64,000 bases of DNA from Providencia manganoxydans (GTDB taxonomy: Bacteria; Pseudomonadota; Gammaproteobacteria; Enterobacterales; Enterobacteriaceae): NCBI RefSeq assembly GCF_016618195.1, contig NZ_CP067099.1:1674001-1738000 (forward strand), written 5' to 3'. Under the pieces are notes generated by a model. The model saw only the letters and a program-made list of their open reading frames with translations. It was not told the origin of the DNA and did no database searches. Within the stretch, counting starts at the first letter, position 1. Every line of letters starts with the position of its first letter. The position numbers and the translations under genes were made by a program. This document shows, one piece after another, positions 1 through 10,121 of the stretch.

Positions 1-3000
1 CTGATGCCGCAGGAAATAAATTATCAGCTGAAAATTTAACGACTCGTCTTGTCTATGAGCGTCGTGACTATTTTTGGAGTTGGTCAGAAAGTGGCGGCTG
101 GACATCAAATTACGATCAAAAAGATTTGGTGATGGCAAATGAAAACATCAAGATTGAAAAAGAGGGTACTGCAAAAGTCTCGTTCCCCGTTGATTGGGGC
201 TCTTTCCGTCTTGAAGTGATAAATGAAGATAACAAATTAGTCAGCAGCATACAGTTTTGGGCTGGATATTCATGGCAAGATAACGTAGGTGGTAATGGTG
301 CCGTACGTCCCGATCAGGTCAAACTCAGTTTGAATAAACCGGCTTATTTACCGGGAGAAAAAGCAAAAGTTCACATTGAATCGCCTAAAGCAGGTAAAGG
401 TTATATTTTACTTGAATCAAGTAGTGGCCCACTGTGGTGGCAAGAAATTGATGTGCCTGAAAAAGGCATGGAAATCGACGTTCCTGTAAACAAAGAATGG
501 GCACGTCATGACCTCTATATCACAGCCGTAGTTGTACGTCCGGGAGATGATTCAAAAGAGGCGACAGTGAAACGTGCGATCGGCGTACTTCATGTGCCAT
601 TGGCAGATGAAAACCGTAAAATTGGTTTAACGTTGAATGCACCGACTAAGATGCGACCAAATCAAGATCTGACTGTGAAAGTGAAAGCAACGGCGCAAGA
701 TGGTAAGCCTTTGCCTGAACAAGTTAACGTCTTATTGTCTGCTGTTGATACAGGTGTATTAAATATCACTGATTTTAAAACCCCTGATCCGTATGATGCT
801 TTCTTTGGTCGCAAACGCTATAGCGTTGACCAATATGATGTATATGGTCATCTGATTGAAGGACAAGGCAAATTAGCGAGTTTACGTTTTGGTGGTGACA
901 GTGAAGATGCGGCATTAGAACGTGGTGGCCTAAAACCATTGACTGAAGTCCAAATCATTGCAGAGCAAGCTAAACCTGTAACGTTAGATAAAAACGGTGA
1001 AGGTGAAATTACACTGGCAATTCCTGATTTTAATGGCGAATTACGTGTAATGGCACAAGCGTGGAATGAAAAAGACTTTGGCCATGCGGACAGTAAAGTG
1101 GTTGTTGCCGCACCATTAGTAACACAAATGTCTATGCCGCGTTTTATGGCTGGTGGTGATAAATCATACTTTGCTTTAGATTTAACCAATACCACGGATA
1201 ATACGCAAAATGTTACGGTAACCTTCAAAGCATCAGGTATGGTGAAATTAGAAGGACCTACATCAAAAGAACTGTCATTAGTTAAAGGCAAGCGTACCAC
1301 TATCACTTTACCTGTCAGTGCTGATTATGGGTATGGCGAAGGTGAAGTTTCAATGACAATCAATGGTATTAATTTGCCGGGTGAATCATTGAAAGAATAC
1401 AGCAATAGTTGGAAAGTGGGTGTTCGCCCAGCACAACCAGCAGAAACGATTTCTTATGCGATTGCGGTTGAACCGGGTGAGCAGTGGTCATTACCAATAG
1501 AGGATTTACGTGGCTTATCAACGGACACCCTAGAAGGGCAAGTTCTGTTAACTAGCCGTCCGCCATTACAAATTGCTCGTTATATTCGTGAGCTATTTGC
1601 CTATCCATATGGTTGTCTTGAACAAACCATCAGTGGTTTATATCCATCATTGTATTCTTCACAGGCAGAGCTGTCTAAGTTGGGTGTGAAGTCGCAAACG
1701 GATGAAGACCGTCGTAAGGCAATTGAAGTTGGTATTCCACATTTATTAAGTATGCAACGTACCGATGGGGGATTCGCTTTATGGGATCGTAATGGCAATG
1801 AGGAATATTGGCTAACTGCATATGCAGCAGATTTCTTAAATCGAGCAAACCAACGTGGTTATTCAGTACCTCAAGACGCTATTGCTAACGCAAACAATCG
1901 CCTCTTAAGCTATTTGCAAGATGGCAATCAAATTAACTATCCATATACTGATAACCAAGCTGCATCGCGTTTTGCCGCGCAATCTTACGCTGGTTTAGTA
2001 TTAGCAACTCAACAAAAAGCACCTTTAGGCGCGTTACGTCAACTGTACTCAAGAGCCAATGAAGCTAATAGTGGCTTATCACTGGTTCAATTGGGTGTTG
2101 CACTGAACTTGATGGGAGATAAAATACGCGGTGATAGCGCAATTGTTGATGGTTTGAAAAAACAACGAGCTCGTTACAGCTATGATGGTGATTATGGTTC
2201 AATAATTCGTGATGATGCATTGATTGTCGCCTTACTGAATGAACATCAATTGATGCCGAAATCACGTGACCAAAAATTGCAAACATTGTCAAATAACCTA
2301 GTATCACAGCAATACTTCTCAACTCAAGAAAGTAACGCGTTGTACTTAGCAGGTCGTTATTATGTCAATGATACGGAGTCACCATGGAAAGCGGTGATCA
2401 ACGGTCAACAACCACCGATGTCTTCAGACAAACCAGTCAATGAATTTTTAACTAAAGAGCAACTGCAAACAGGTTATAGCATTGAAAATACGGGTACCAA
2501 CACATTATATAGTCGTGTGAACGTCGTGGGTTACCCAATGTATACACCACGCCCAAGCTCTAATGTATTGAATGTAAAACGTACTTATTTAGATTTACAA
2601 GGTAAGCCAATTTCACTTGATCGTTTAAGAACGGGTGAAATGGTGGTAGTAAAATTAGAAGTGAACGCCACTCAGAGAGTGCCTGATGCATTAGTGGTTG
2701 ATTTACTGCCAGCAGGTTTAGAATTAGAAAATCAAAACCTTGCTAATAGTAGTGCTAATCTCAGTGAAACGGCACCGAACTTACAAGAAGTGATTGATGA
2801 CATGCAGCAAGCACAAATTAGTCACATGGAATATCGTGATGACCGTTTTGTTGCTGCTGTTGAAGTTCAGCAATATAAGCCAACGACATTAGTGTATTTA
2901 GCGCGTGCAGTAACCCCAGGCGTCTACAATGTTCCAGTTCCACAAGTGGAATCAATGTATGTTCCTGAATGGCGTGCTGTTGGTAATGCTAATGGTCAAC

Positions 3001-3017
3001 TAGAAATCGTTCGTTAA
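1..3017 (+). CDS. yfhM: Bacterial alpha-2-macroglobulin YfhM (5' end outside window)
   Basis: This is a periplasmic, membrane-anchored lipoprotein of the alpha-2-macroglobulin family, thought to trap attacking proteases. The frame is open from the left edge (first full codon at base 3), so signal peptide and lipobox lie outside the window. About 1005 codons are visible, against about 1650 in E. coli YfhM. The thioester motif CLEQ is intact at 1614-1625, preceded by YPYG. Macroglobulin-like beta domains come first and the alpha/alpha thioester domain follows. pbpC comes next, the family's typical pairing of protease trapping with peptidoglycan repair. No frameshift is seen. Confidence 0.93.
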   Translation, partial: DAAGNKLSAENLTTRLVYERRDYFWSWSESGGWTSNYDQKDLVMANENIKIEKEGTAKVSFPVDWGSFRLEVINEDNKLVSSIQFWAGYSWQDNVGGNGAVRPDQVKLSLNKPAYLPGEKAKVHIESPKAGKGYILLESSSGPLWWQEIDVPEKGMEIDVPVNKEWARHDLYITAVVVRPGDDSKEATVKRAIGVLHVPLADENRKIGLTLNAPTKMRPNQDLTVKVKATAQDGKPLPEQVNVLLSAVDTGVLNITDFKTPDPYDAFFGRKRYSVDQYDVYGHLIEGQGKLASLRFGGDSEDAALERGGLKPLTEVQIIAEQAKPVTLDKNGEGEITLAIPDFNGELRVMAQAWNEKDFGHADSKVVVAAPLVTQMSMPRFMAGGDKSYFALDLTNTTDNTQNVTVTFKASGMVKLEGPTSKELSLVKGKRTTITLPVSADYGYGEGEVSMTINGINLPGESLKEYSNSWKVGVRPAQPAETISYAIAVEPGEQWSLPIEDLRGLSTDTLEGQVLLTSRPPLQIARYIRELFAYPYGCLEQTISGLYPSLYSSQAELSKLGVKSQTDEDRRKAIEVGIPHLLSMQRTDGGFALWDRNGNEEYWLTAYAADFLNRANQRGYSVPQDAIANANNRLLSYLQDGNQINYPYTDNQAASRFAAQSYAGLVLATQQKAPLGALRQLYSRANEANSGLSLVQLGVALNLMGDKIRGDSAIVDGLKKQRARYSYDGDYGSIIRDDALIVALLNEHQLMPKSRDQKLQTLSNNLVSQQYFSTQESNALYLAGRYYVNDTESPWKAVINGQQPPMSSDKPVNEFLTKEQLQTGYSIENTGTNTLYSRVNVVGYPMYTPRPSSNVLNVKRTYLDLQGKPISLDRLRTGEMVVVKLEVNATQRVPDALVVDLLPAGLELENQNLANSSANLSETAPNLQEVIDDMQQAQISHMEYRDDRFVAAVEVQQYKPTTLVYLARAVTPGVYNVPVPQVESMYVPEWRAVGNANGQLEIVR

Positions 3018-3027
3018 TCTTGAGCAA

Positions 3028-3074
3028 GCCCTTATACTGTGAGTTATAAGTATGACGAGTATAAGGGCTATTTC
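3028..3074 (+). terminator. Rho-independent terminator after yfhM
   Basis: An exact 11-bp inverted repeat (3028-3038 GCCCTTATACT, 3058-3068 AGTATAAGGGC) starts 11 bases after the yfhM stop and is followed by a T-rich stretch. The right half (AAGTATGACGAGTATA) matches the end of the ERIC-like repeats found elsewhere in the window, so the hairpin may derive from one. Confidence 0.65.
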
Positions 3075-3092
3075 TTTGCGGTACATCCATCT

Positions 3093-5414
3093 ATGAAAAA
3101 AGGGTTACGACGCACTGGGTTGACTTTGCTCTTCTTGGTGATTTTTTTGCCTCTCTTGTTTGTATTGGCTGATAAAATATGGCCATTACCCATCAAACAA
3201 ATTGAGATGGCACGCACGGTAGTTGCCGCAGATGGCACACCGCTTTGGCGCTTTGCGGATAAAGAGGGAATATGGCGTTATCCGGTAAAATTAGATGAGG
3301 TCTCACCTGAATTTATTGAAGCGTTACTCACCTACGAAGATCGTCACTTTTATAACCATCCGGGGGTTAATCCTTTCTCATTACTCAGAGCATTATGGCA
3401 GGACGTCAGTTCTGGGCGCATTATTTCGGGTGGTAGCACGATATCGATGCAGGTGGCGCGGCTAGTTGATCCTCACGATAGAACAGTCACGGGTAAATTA
3501 AAGCAACTATGGCGAACAGCTCAGCTTGAATATCATTATTCAAAAAATGAAATATTAGAAATGTATCTCAATCGTGCACCCTATGGCGGAACGATTGAAG
3601 GAATAGGTGCGGCGAGTTGGGTATATTTGAATAAAGCACCAGATAAATTAACCTCTGGGGAGGCGGCATTGTTTGCTGTGCTACCTCAAGCACCAAGTCG
3701 TCTAAGGCCAGATCGCTATCCCTTAAGGGCTCAAGCTGCTCGTGACAAAGTACTTGATAGATTGGCTGAGTATCAAGTTTGGCCGATAGAGAAAATAACG
3801 GATATTAAACAAGAACAAATTTGGTTGGCACCGCGTAAAAGTCCAAATTCAGCGCCATTACTGGCACGACGCGTCGTCAAAGATGTTCAAGACTCAATCA
3901 TTGAAACAACTATTGATGCAGGGCTACAGCGTCAATTAGAAGATATGGCAATGAATTGGAAAAATCAGTTGCCAAAACAGACATCACTGGGGCTGCTGGT
4001 GGTCGATCATACCGATATGAGTGTAAAAGCGTATATTGGCTCAATTGATTTCCAAGATAATAGCCGTTTTGGCCATGTTGATATGATCACGGCATGGCGT
4101 TCACCAGGCTCTACGTTAAAACCATTTTTATATGCATTGGCAATGGATGATGGTTTGATCCATGCAGAGTCATTACTGCAAGATGTGCCGCGGCGTTTTG
4201 ATGATTATCGACCGGGCAATTTTGATACTGGATTTAATGGTCCAGTAAGTGTCAGTGATGCATTAGTACGATCCTTGAACTTACCCGTTGTACAAGTACT
4301 TGATGTTTATGGCAGTAAGCGTTTTACGGCTAAATTACGTAACGTAGGTACTGAATTACGTTTCCCATTAGCGAGTGAACCTAATTTATCACTGATTTTA
4401 GGCGGAACAGCGGCTCGCATGGATGATTTAGTGTCTGCTTATAGCGGCTTTGCTCGTCAAGGTAAGGTATCGCCTTTACGTTATCGACCCACAGACGTAT
4501 TGCGTGATCGTCAATTAATGTCACCGGGGGCAGCATGGATTATTCGCCGTATTATGGGCGGCGAAGCGCGTCCTGTGCCGGATAGTAGTTTAACCGCGCA
4601 AGTCAATTTAGCGTGGAAAACGGGAACGAGTTATGGCTACCGCGATGCATGGGCTATCGGTGTGAACCCTCGCTATACAATAGGCGTTTGGGTGGGGCGG
4701 CCTGATGGCACGCCTGTAGCGGGGCAGTATGGTTATGCAACCGCGATCCCGATTATGAATCAAGTCAATAACCTATTACTGGCTCGTTTATATCAATCTC
4801 ATCTATCGATACCAAAAGATCCGCGGCCAGCTAGTGTCAGTCAAGCAGTGATTTGTTGGCCAAGTGGCACTACACTGCCAAAAGAAGATAGTAATTGCCG
4901 GCAGCGTCGCTTGAGTTGGATTTTAGATAATACTATTCCACCGACATTGATGGCTAAGGAGCAAGAGTCTTTGCTTGGTTTACGCCAAAAGGTGTGGGTT
5001 AACAGTCAAGGTTTGCAAGTTGCTTCAGATTGCCCAAATGCAACCGAAAAAGAGATCCATTTATGGCCGATAACCTTAGAGTCATGGTTGCCTGTTGGTG
5101 AAAAAAGGATAAATCGTTTACCAAAAGCAGATCCTGAATGTCCTCCGTTACGGGCTGAAATGCCACCACTACTGATATCAGGCGTTCGTAGCGGAGAAGT
5201 GTTACAGCGATTACCGGGAAAAACGAGTTTAGATCTGCGTTTAATCACTCAAGGTGGGCAAGGTCATCAGTGGTGGTTTTTAAATGGAGAACAAGTTCAA
5301 GAAACTAACCATAATGGCACTATTTTATTGACACTGGAGAAATCGGGTAGCTATCAGATATCGGTTTTAGATTTGGGTGGACAAGTCACGTCAGTGGACT
5401 TTAAAGTGAAGTAG
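3093..5414 (+). CDS. pbpC: Penicillin-binding protein 1C
   Basis: PBP1C is a bifunctional inner-membrane peptidoglycan glycosyltransferase/transpeptidase. The 773-residue protein has one N-terminal membrane segment, a GT51 domain (YEDRHFYNHPGVNP; GGSTISMQVARL), a penicillin-binding domain with the active-site SPGSTLKPF, SLN and KTGTS motifs, and the C-terminal BiPBP_C domain. A GTG at 3039 would extend the frame by 18 codons, but it lies inside the terminator hairpin and E. coli PbpC begins at the equivalent of 3093, so ATG 3093 is chosen. No strong ribosome binding site precedes it. It follows yfhM, as in E. coli. Confidence 0.93.
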   Translation: MKKGLRRTGLTLLFLVIFLPLLFVLADKIWPLPIKQIEMARTVVAADGTPLWRFADKEGIWRYPVKLDEVSPEFIEALLTYEDRHFYNHPGVNPFSLLRALWQDVSSGRIISGGSTISMQVARLVDPHDRTVTGKLKQLWRTAQLEYHYSKNEILEMYLNRAPYGGTIEGIGAASWVYLNKAPDKLTSGEAALFAVLPQAPSRLRPDRYPLRAQAARDKVLDRLAEYQVWPIEKITDIKQEQIWLAPRKSPNSAPLLARRVVKDVQDSIIETTIDAGLQRQLEDMAMNWKNQLPKQTSLGLLVVDHTDMSVKAYIGSIDFQDNSRFGHVDMITAWRSPGSTLKPFLYALAMDDGLIHAESLLQDVPRRFDDYRPGNFDTGFNGPVSVSDALVRSLNLPVVQVLDVYGSKRFTAKLRNVGTELRFPLASEPNLSLILGGTAARMDDLVSAYSGFARQGKVSPLRYRPTDVLRDRQLMSPGAAWIIRRIMGGEARPVPDSSLTAQVNLAWKTGTSYGYRDAWAIGVNPRYTIGVWVGRPDGTPVAGQYGYATAIPIMNQVNNLLLARLYQSHLSIPKDPRPASVSQAVICWPSGTTLPKEDSNCRQRRLSWILDNTIPPTLMAKEQESLLGLRQKVWVNSQGLQVASDCPNATEKEIHLWPITLESWLPVGEKRINRLPKADPECPPLRAEMPPLLISGVRSGEVLQRLPGKTSLDLRLITQGGQGHQWWFLNGEQVQETNHNGTILLTLEKSGSYQISVLDLGGQVTSVDFKVK

Positions 5415-5720
5415 CACATTAAAAGTGTGACTTAGTCAAAAAAATAGTGTTTTTTGCTATAAAAAGTTTAACAAAATGTTGATGTGACTGTAGGAAATTG
5501 TAATCGTAGCCCCTATAATCAACGCCTTATTTTCTGGTGCTGGTCACCAGAATATAGATGCTCTAAAGTATTCAAGATGCAACCAACAAGGCTGCAACTG
5601 GAAGTATAACGAGTATACATTATAAAAAACTACAACTGACATCTACTTTCCGTTTTGATTTACTTGAAGAAAAGTTGAGAACGCAGGGTAAAAGTCACGA
5701 TATCGCTAAAGAGGTTATTT
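5415..5720. other. pbpC-ndk intergenic region
   Basis: This stretch of about 300 bases holds an 8-bp hairpin at 5532-5552 (TTCTGGTG/CACCAGAA) without a T tail, an ERIC-like repeat (5558-5618), and presumably the ndk promoter. No coding frame is credible here. Confidence 0.5.
5558..5618. repeat. ERIC-like repeat, short degenerate copy
   Basis: The ends match the family seen throughout the window: a left end like ACTCTAAATAATTCAAGATGCA and a right end like TGCAACTTGAAGTATGACGAGTA. The centre is deleted, leaving about 60 bp. It lies upstream of ndk. Confidence 0.6.
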
Positions 5721-6146
5721 ATGACGGTTCAACGTACATTTTCTATTATTAAGCCAAACGCAGTGAAGAAAAACGCAATTGGTGCAATTTATCACCGCTT
5801 TGAAAGCGCTGGTTTTTCAATCGTTGCCGCCAAAATGCTGCATTTGACCCGTGAACAAGCAGAAGGTTTTTACGCGGAACACAAAGGCCGTCCTTTCTTC
5901 GAAGGTCTGGTTGAGTTCATGACTTCTGGTCCAATCATGCTGCAAGTTCTTGAAGGTGAAAATGCAGTTCAACGTCACCGTGACTTAATGGGTGCAACTA
6001 ATCCAGATAACGCGCTAGCAGGTACACTGCGTGCTGATTATGCAGATAGTTTCACTGAAAACGCCGTTCACGGTTCAGATTCTATCGAATCAGCAAACCG
6101 CGAAATCGCGTATTTTTTTGCAGAAGATGAAATCTGCCCACGCTAA
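5721..6146 (+). CDS. ndk: Nucleoside diphosphate kinase
   Basis: Ndk transfers the gamma-phosphate of ATP to nucleoside diphosphates in the cytoplasm through a phosphohistidine. The 141-residue protein covers the whole family length (143 in E. coli). The catalytic His117 sits in the signature NAVHGSDS, and the N-terminal [10 protein letters not shown] nucleotide-binding segment is present. The ATG at 5721 follows GAGG with good spacing. The gene stands alone, with an upstream intergenic promoter region and its own terminator. Confidence 0.97.
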   Translation: MTVQRTFSIIKPNAVKKNAIGAIYHRFESAGFSIVAAKMLHLTREQAEGFYAEHKGRPFFEGLVEFMTSGPIMLQVLEGENAVQRHRDLMGATNPDNALAGTLRADYADSFTENAVHGSDSIESANREIAYFFAEDEICPR

Positions 6147-6201
6147 GTGATAAACTGGTGTAATGCATTAGCATTATTCCTATAAAGTTTGTACAATGCG
6201 T

Positions 6202-6240
6202 CGCCCTGTTAATATAATTGTTAACAGGGCGATTTTATTA
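6202..6240 (+). terminator. Rho-independent terminator after ndk
   Basis: A perfect 11-bp stem (6202-6212 CGCCCTGTTAA, 6221-6231 TTAACAGGGCG) with an 8-base loop is followed by ATTTTATTATT. Confidence 0.85.
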
Positions 6241-6298
6241 TTAACGTTGTGCTATCCTAATAGCACTCGCCGAAAGTGTAACAACGAGGCAACTCAAA

Positions 6299-7480
6299 AT
6301 GTCCGACATGACTACTAGTGCACAATGTGCAACTTCCTCAGCTATTTCTGTCACACCAGAAACTAACTCACAAAAAATTAACCTGCTGGATCTAAATCGT
6401 AAGCAGATGCGTGAATTCTTCGCGCAAATGGGTGAAAAACCATTCCGTGCTGACCAAGTAATGAAATGGATTTATCACTACTGTTATGACGATTTTGATC
6501 AAATGACAGATATCAACAAAGTTCTAAGAGCGAAACTGAAGGAAGTCGCTGAAATCCGTGCACCGGAAGTTGCCGAAGAACAGCGTTCTGCGGATGGCAC
6601 AATTAAATGGGCGATCACTGTGGGTGACCAACAGGTCGAAACGGTTTATATCCCAGAAGATGATCGTGCAACCTTATGTGTTTCTTCACAAGTAGGTTGT
6701 GCTCTGGAATGTAAATTCTGCTCAACCGCACAGCAAGGGTTTAACCGTAACTTACGTGTCTCAGAAATTATTGGGCAAGTTTGGCGTGCTGCAAAAATTA
6801 TTGGTTCGTTGAAATCCAGTGGTCGTCGTCCAATCACCAATGTAGTGATGATGGGAATGGGCGAGCCATTATTGAACTTAAATAATGTCGTGCCAGCAAT
6901 GGAAATCATGATGGATGATTTCGGTTTTGGCTTATCTAAACGTCGTGTGACTTTATCAACCTCGGGGGTTGTACCCGCTTTAGACAAGCTCGGCGATATG
7001 ATTGATGTGGCTTTAGCGATTTCATTGCATGCACCGACCGACGATGTCCGTGATGATATTGTGCCAATTAATAAAAAGTACAATATTGAAACCTTTTTGA
7101 GCAGTGTTAGACGCTACCTTGCAAAATCGAATGCTAATGGTGGCCGTGTTACTGTGGAATATGTGATGCTTGATCATATTAATGATAGTACTGAACAAGC
7201 GCATCAATTAGCGGAATGCTTAAAAGATACACCAAGTAAAATTAATTTGATCCCTTGGAACCCGTTCCCCGGAGCACCTTATGGCCGCAGCTCAAATAGC
7301 CGTATTGACCGTTTTTCTAAGGTGTTAATGGAGTATGGTTTTACAACAATAGTACGTAAAACTCGCGGTGATGATATAGATGCAGCGTGTGGTCAATTAG
7401 CGGGTGAAGTGATTGACAGAACAAAACGGACATTGAAAAAACGCATGGCTGGGGAACCTATCAAGGTTAAAGCAGTCTGA
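6299..7480 (+). CDS. rlmN: Dual-specificity RNA methyltransferase RlmN
   Basis: RlmN is a radical-SAM enzyme that makes 2-methyladenosine at A2503 of 23S rRNA and at A37 of some tRNAs. The 393-residue protein carries the CxxxCxxC cluster motif (CALECKFC) and the conserved [10 protein letters not shown] segment. Its C-terminal region holds the catalytic Cys within DAACGQLAG. The sequence is nearly collinear with E. coli RlmN; only the first 25 residues differ. It keeps the E. coli order ndk-rlmN-rodZ-ispG-hisS. Confidence 0.97.
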   Translation: MSDMTTSAQCATSSAISVTPETNSQKINLLDLNRKQMREFFAQMGEKPFRADQVMKWIYHYCYDDFDQMTDINKVLRAKLKEVAEIRAPEVAEEQRSADGTIKWAITVGDQQVETVYIPEDDRATLCVSSQVGCALECKFCSTAQQGFNRNLRVSEIIGQVWRAAKIIGSLKSSGRRPITNVVMMGMGEPLLNLNNVVPAMEIMMDDFGFGLSKRRVTLSTSGVVPALDKLGDMIDVALAISLHAPTDDVRDDIVPINKKYNIETFLSSVRRYLAKSNANGGRVTVEYVMLDHINDSTEQAHQLAECLKDTPSKINLIPWNPFPGAPYGRSSNSRIDRFSKVLMEYGFTTIVRKTRGDDIDAACGQLAGEVIDRTKRTLKKRMAGEPIKVKAV

Positions 7481-7553
7481 TGTTAATAGTTGAGTCTTAA
7501 ACATTTGGTCTAGTTATCATCTAGATCATTTTATGGATAGGCAAAATGCCCCT

Positions 7554-7581
7554 CATCACCTACAATGTTTTGTAGGTGATG
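7554..7581 (+). terminator. Hairpin after rlmN, possible terminator
   Basis: A perfect 11-bp stem (CATCACCTACA at 7554-7564, TGTAGGTGATG at 7571-7581) has a 6-base loop, but only a weak AT-rich tail follows. It may terminate rlmN or act as an mRNA 3'-end stabiliser. Confidence 0.4.
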
Positions 7582-7675
7582 ATATCAATTTAATTGTCAC
7601 ATTAGGATTATTACGAATAAAGCTTAGGATAAATAGCTTTATATTTCATTCACTCGGAAACAGTGTTGCCAGCAA

Positions 7676-8623
7676 ATGACTATCGATAACAATACCGAAC
7701 AAACCCCAATCACTGTAGGAAAACTATTATCTCAGGCTCGTGAACGTATGGGGCTCACGCAAGAGGCGGTCGCTGAGCGTCTTTGTCTTAAGGTGAGTAC
7801 GGTAAGAGAAATCGATGAAGATATAAAGCCTGCTGGTGTTGAACCCACATTTTTGCGCGGTTATATGCGTTTGTATGCACGCATGGTAAATGTTGCTGAG
7901 AGTGAATTAAACGCGTTATTAAAAACCGGTGAACCGATTGCTATGTCAACGGTTTCACCTATGCAAAGCTATTCGTTAGGTAAAAAACGTAAGAAACGTG
8001 AAGGCTGGCTAATGAAAGTCACTTGGCTGATTGTGATTTTATTAATTGCAATGGTCGGTGTGTGGTGGTGGCAAGACCATCAGGCACAAAAAAGTGAGTT
8101 AACGACGATGGCAAATCAAAATGATTTGATCCTTTCTCAACAAAACAATGTTGAAAACTCAACTGAATCGCCGAGCGACGTTCCTGATAATTCTGCAATT
8201 AATGCGCCACTGACCGCGGAAAGTACACCGATTGATTTAGCACCGGCACAACCTATCGATACTCAAGTCATGGAATCGCAGCCTGTTAAAACAGTGCCAT
8301 TACCAAACGCATCAAATACAACTGTAACAGTCGATCGCGCTCAAACTCATGATGAGCCTGAAGCCGCTCCTGTGGTTCAAGATGCATTAGTGATGAGTTT
8401 TAAAGGCCCATGCTGGCTTGAAGTCCGTGATGCTAATAATAAAATTTTGTTTAGTGGCACAAAAAATAATGGCGATAAGCTCGACTTACAAGGTACTCCT
8501 CCTTACCGTTTAAATATTGGTGCGCCAGCAAACGTGGATGCACAGTTTAATGGTAATGTTGTTGATTTAAGTCGTTTTATTAAGGCAAATCGCCCTGCTA
8601 AATTGAAAGTCCCTGAAGCATAA
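7676..8623 (+). CDS. rodZ: Cytoskeleton protein RodZ
   Basis: RodZ links MreB filaments to the cell-wall elongation machinery. The 315-residue protein shows the family architecture: a cytoplasmic HTH_25 domain (about residues 13-80), a basic patch KKRKKREG, one membrane segment (about 113-133), a Thr/Pro-rich periplasmic linker, and a C-terminal DUF4115 domain (about 235-312). E. coli RodZ has 337 residues; the shorter length comes from the linker. It sits between rlmN and ispG as in other enterobacteria. The ATG at 7676 has a weak ribosome binding site. Confidence 0.93.
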   Translation: MTIDNNTEQTPITVGKLLSQARERMGLTQEAVAERLCLKVSTVREIDEDIKPAGVEPTFLRGYMRLYARMVNVAESELNALLKTGEPIAMSTVSPMQSYSLGKKRKKREGWLMKVTWLIVILLIAMVGVWWWQDHQAQKSELTTMANQNDLILSQQNNVENSTESPSDVPDNSAINAPLTAESTPIDLAPAQPIDTQVMESQPVKTVPLPNASNTTVTVDRAQTHDEPEAAPVVQDALVMSFKGPCWLEVRDANNKILFSGTKNNGDKLDLQGTPPYRLNIGAPANVDAQFNGNVVDLSRFIKANRPAKLKVPEA

Positions 8624-8651
8624 GGCCAAGGTATAAAGCGAAGAATTGAAG

Positions 8652-8705
8652 ACGTAAACTGTATCCTAAAACATCAAATGTGATAGTTTGCAGTTTACGT
8701 TTTTG
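8652..8705 (+). terminator. Probable terminator after rodZ
   Basis: A 10-bp inverted repeat (ACGTAAACTG at 8652-8661, CAGTTTACGT at 8691-8700) has a long loop and is followed by TTTTG. The loop is large for a classic terminator. Confidence 0.5.
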
Positions 8706-8786
8706 TGTATAGTGATAATTGAAGCAATGATTATCACGACACAACAGTGTTTAAGAGCACATGGATGTCCGGAGAGTTAAATTAAA

Positions 8787-9908
8787 ATGCATAATGAATC
8801 ACCGATCAAAAGACGTAAATCCACCCGAATATATGTAGGTAAAGTCCCTATTGGCGATGGTGCACCTATCGCAGTTCAATCTATGACCAATACCCGTACG
8901 ACAGATGTCGATGCAACGGTACGCCAAATTCAGTCATTAGAGCGTGTCGGTGTTGATATCGTACGTGTTTCTGTTCCGACGATGGATGCTGCCGAGGCAT
9001 TTAAGTTAATTAAGCAACAGGTTAATGTACCTTTGGTTGCCGATATCCACTTCGATTATCGTATTGCATTAAAAGTGGCGGAATATGGGGTTGATTGTTT
9101 ACGCATCAACCCGGGTAACATTGGTAGTGAAGAGCGTATTCGTCAAGTTGTTGACTGTGCTCGTCATTACAATATCCCTATTCGTATTGGTGTTAATGGG
9201 GGGTCTCTTGAAAAAGATATTCAAGAGAAATATGGTGAACCCACACCTGAAGCATTAGTTGAATCGGCAATGCGCCATGTGGATATTTTAGATAGATTAA
9301 ACTTCGATCAGTTTAAAGTTAGTGTTAAAGCATCCGATGTTTTTCTTGCCGTTGGCTCATATCGCCTTCTTGCCCAGAAAATTGACCAGCCGTTACACCT
9401 AGGTATTACTGAGGCCGGTGGTGCTCGTTCTGGTTCAGTAAAATCGGCGATTGGTCTTGGTATGCTGTTATCTGAAGGGATCGGGGATACGCTGCGTATT
9501 TCTCTGGCAGCCGATCCTGTTGAAGAAGTCAAAGTTGGTTTTGATATTCTTAAATCACTGCGTATTCGTTCTCGTGGAATTAACTTTATCGCTTGTCCAA
9601 CCTGTTCACGCCAAGAGTTTGATGTTATTGGTACTGTGAACGCATTAGAACAGCGTTTAGAAGATATTATTACCCCAATGGATGTTTCAATCATCGGTTG
9701 TGTGGTCAATGGCCCCGGCGAGGCAGAGGTATCCACTCTTGGTGTTGCTGGCGCTAAAACGAAAAGTGGTTTCTATGAAGACGGTAAACGTCAGAAAGAG
9801 CGTTTCGATAATGATAATATTATCGATCAGCTTGAGGCGAAAATTCGCGCAAAAGCAGCAATGCTTGATGAAAGTAATCGCATAGAGATAAACCAAATAG
9901 AAAAATAG
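8787..9908 (+). CDS. ispG: 4-hydroxy-3-methylbut-2-en-1-yl diphosphate synthase
   Basis: IspG (GcpE) is the [4Fe-4S] enzyme of the MEP isoprenoid pathway that converts MEcPP to HMBPP in the cytoplasm. The 373-residue protein matches E. coli IspG (372) almost end to end. The cluster cysteines are in CPTCSRQEF and in [11 protein letters not shown], whose Glu completes the cluster environment; the N-terminal TIM barrel begins with [13 protein letters not shown] terminator follows, so ispG and hisS are probably separate transcription units here. Confidence 0.97.
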   Translation: MHNESPIKRRKSTRIYVGKVPIGDGAPIAVQSMTNTRTTDVDATVRQIQSLERVGVDIVRVSVPTMDAAEAFKLIKQQVNVPLVADIHFDYRIALKVAEYGVDCLRINPGNIGSEERIRQVVDCARHYNIPIRIGVNGGSLEKDIQEKYGEPTPEALVESAMRHVDILDRLNFDQFKVSVKASDVFLAVGSYRLLAQKIDQPLHLGITEAGGARSGSVKSAIGLGMLLSEGIGDTLRISLAADPVEEVKVGFDILKSLRIRSRGINFIACPTCSRQEFDVIGTVNALEQRLEDIITPMDVSIIGCVVNGPGEAEVSTLGVAGAKTKSGFYEDGKRQKERFDNDNIIDQLEAKIRAKAAMLDESNRIEINQIEK

Positions 9909-9917
9909 TTGTCAAAT

Positions 9918-9949
9918 AACTGGCTCTTTGCGAGCCAGTTTTTGTTTTT
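9918..9949 (+). terminator. Rho-independent terminator after ispG
   Basis: A perfect 9-bp stem (AACTGGCTC at 9918-9926, GAGCCAGTT at 9932-9940) with a 5-base loop is followed by TTTTGTTTTT. Confidence 0.9.
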
Positions 9950-10121
9950 ATCTCTATTTAGCCTATTAAATCCGCATATTGTAGAGTAAAAACTAACGCT
10001 ATCTATCGCAAAAGCACAGATAATTCCCGATTGAGCAGGAATATTGTTGTTTGTCGATTGAACCCAATGACATTTCGCTTTTATAATCGAGTTTATTCGA
10101 TTCTGAAAATAGAGACATAAC

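Noticed and set aside
848..1306. Open frame of 152 codons on the minus strand inside yfhM
   Set aside because: It is antisense to a well-supported protein; the composition follows the codon pattern of yfhM.
3039..3092. GTG-started extension of pbpC by 18 codons
   Set aside because: It lies inside the yfhM terminator and repeat-derived DNA and is not present in E. coli PbpC.
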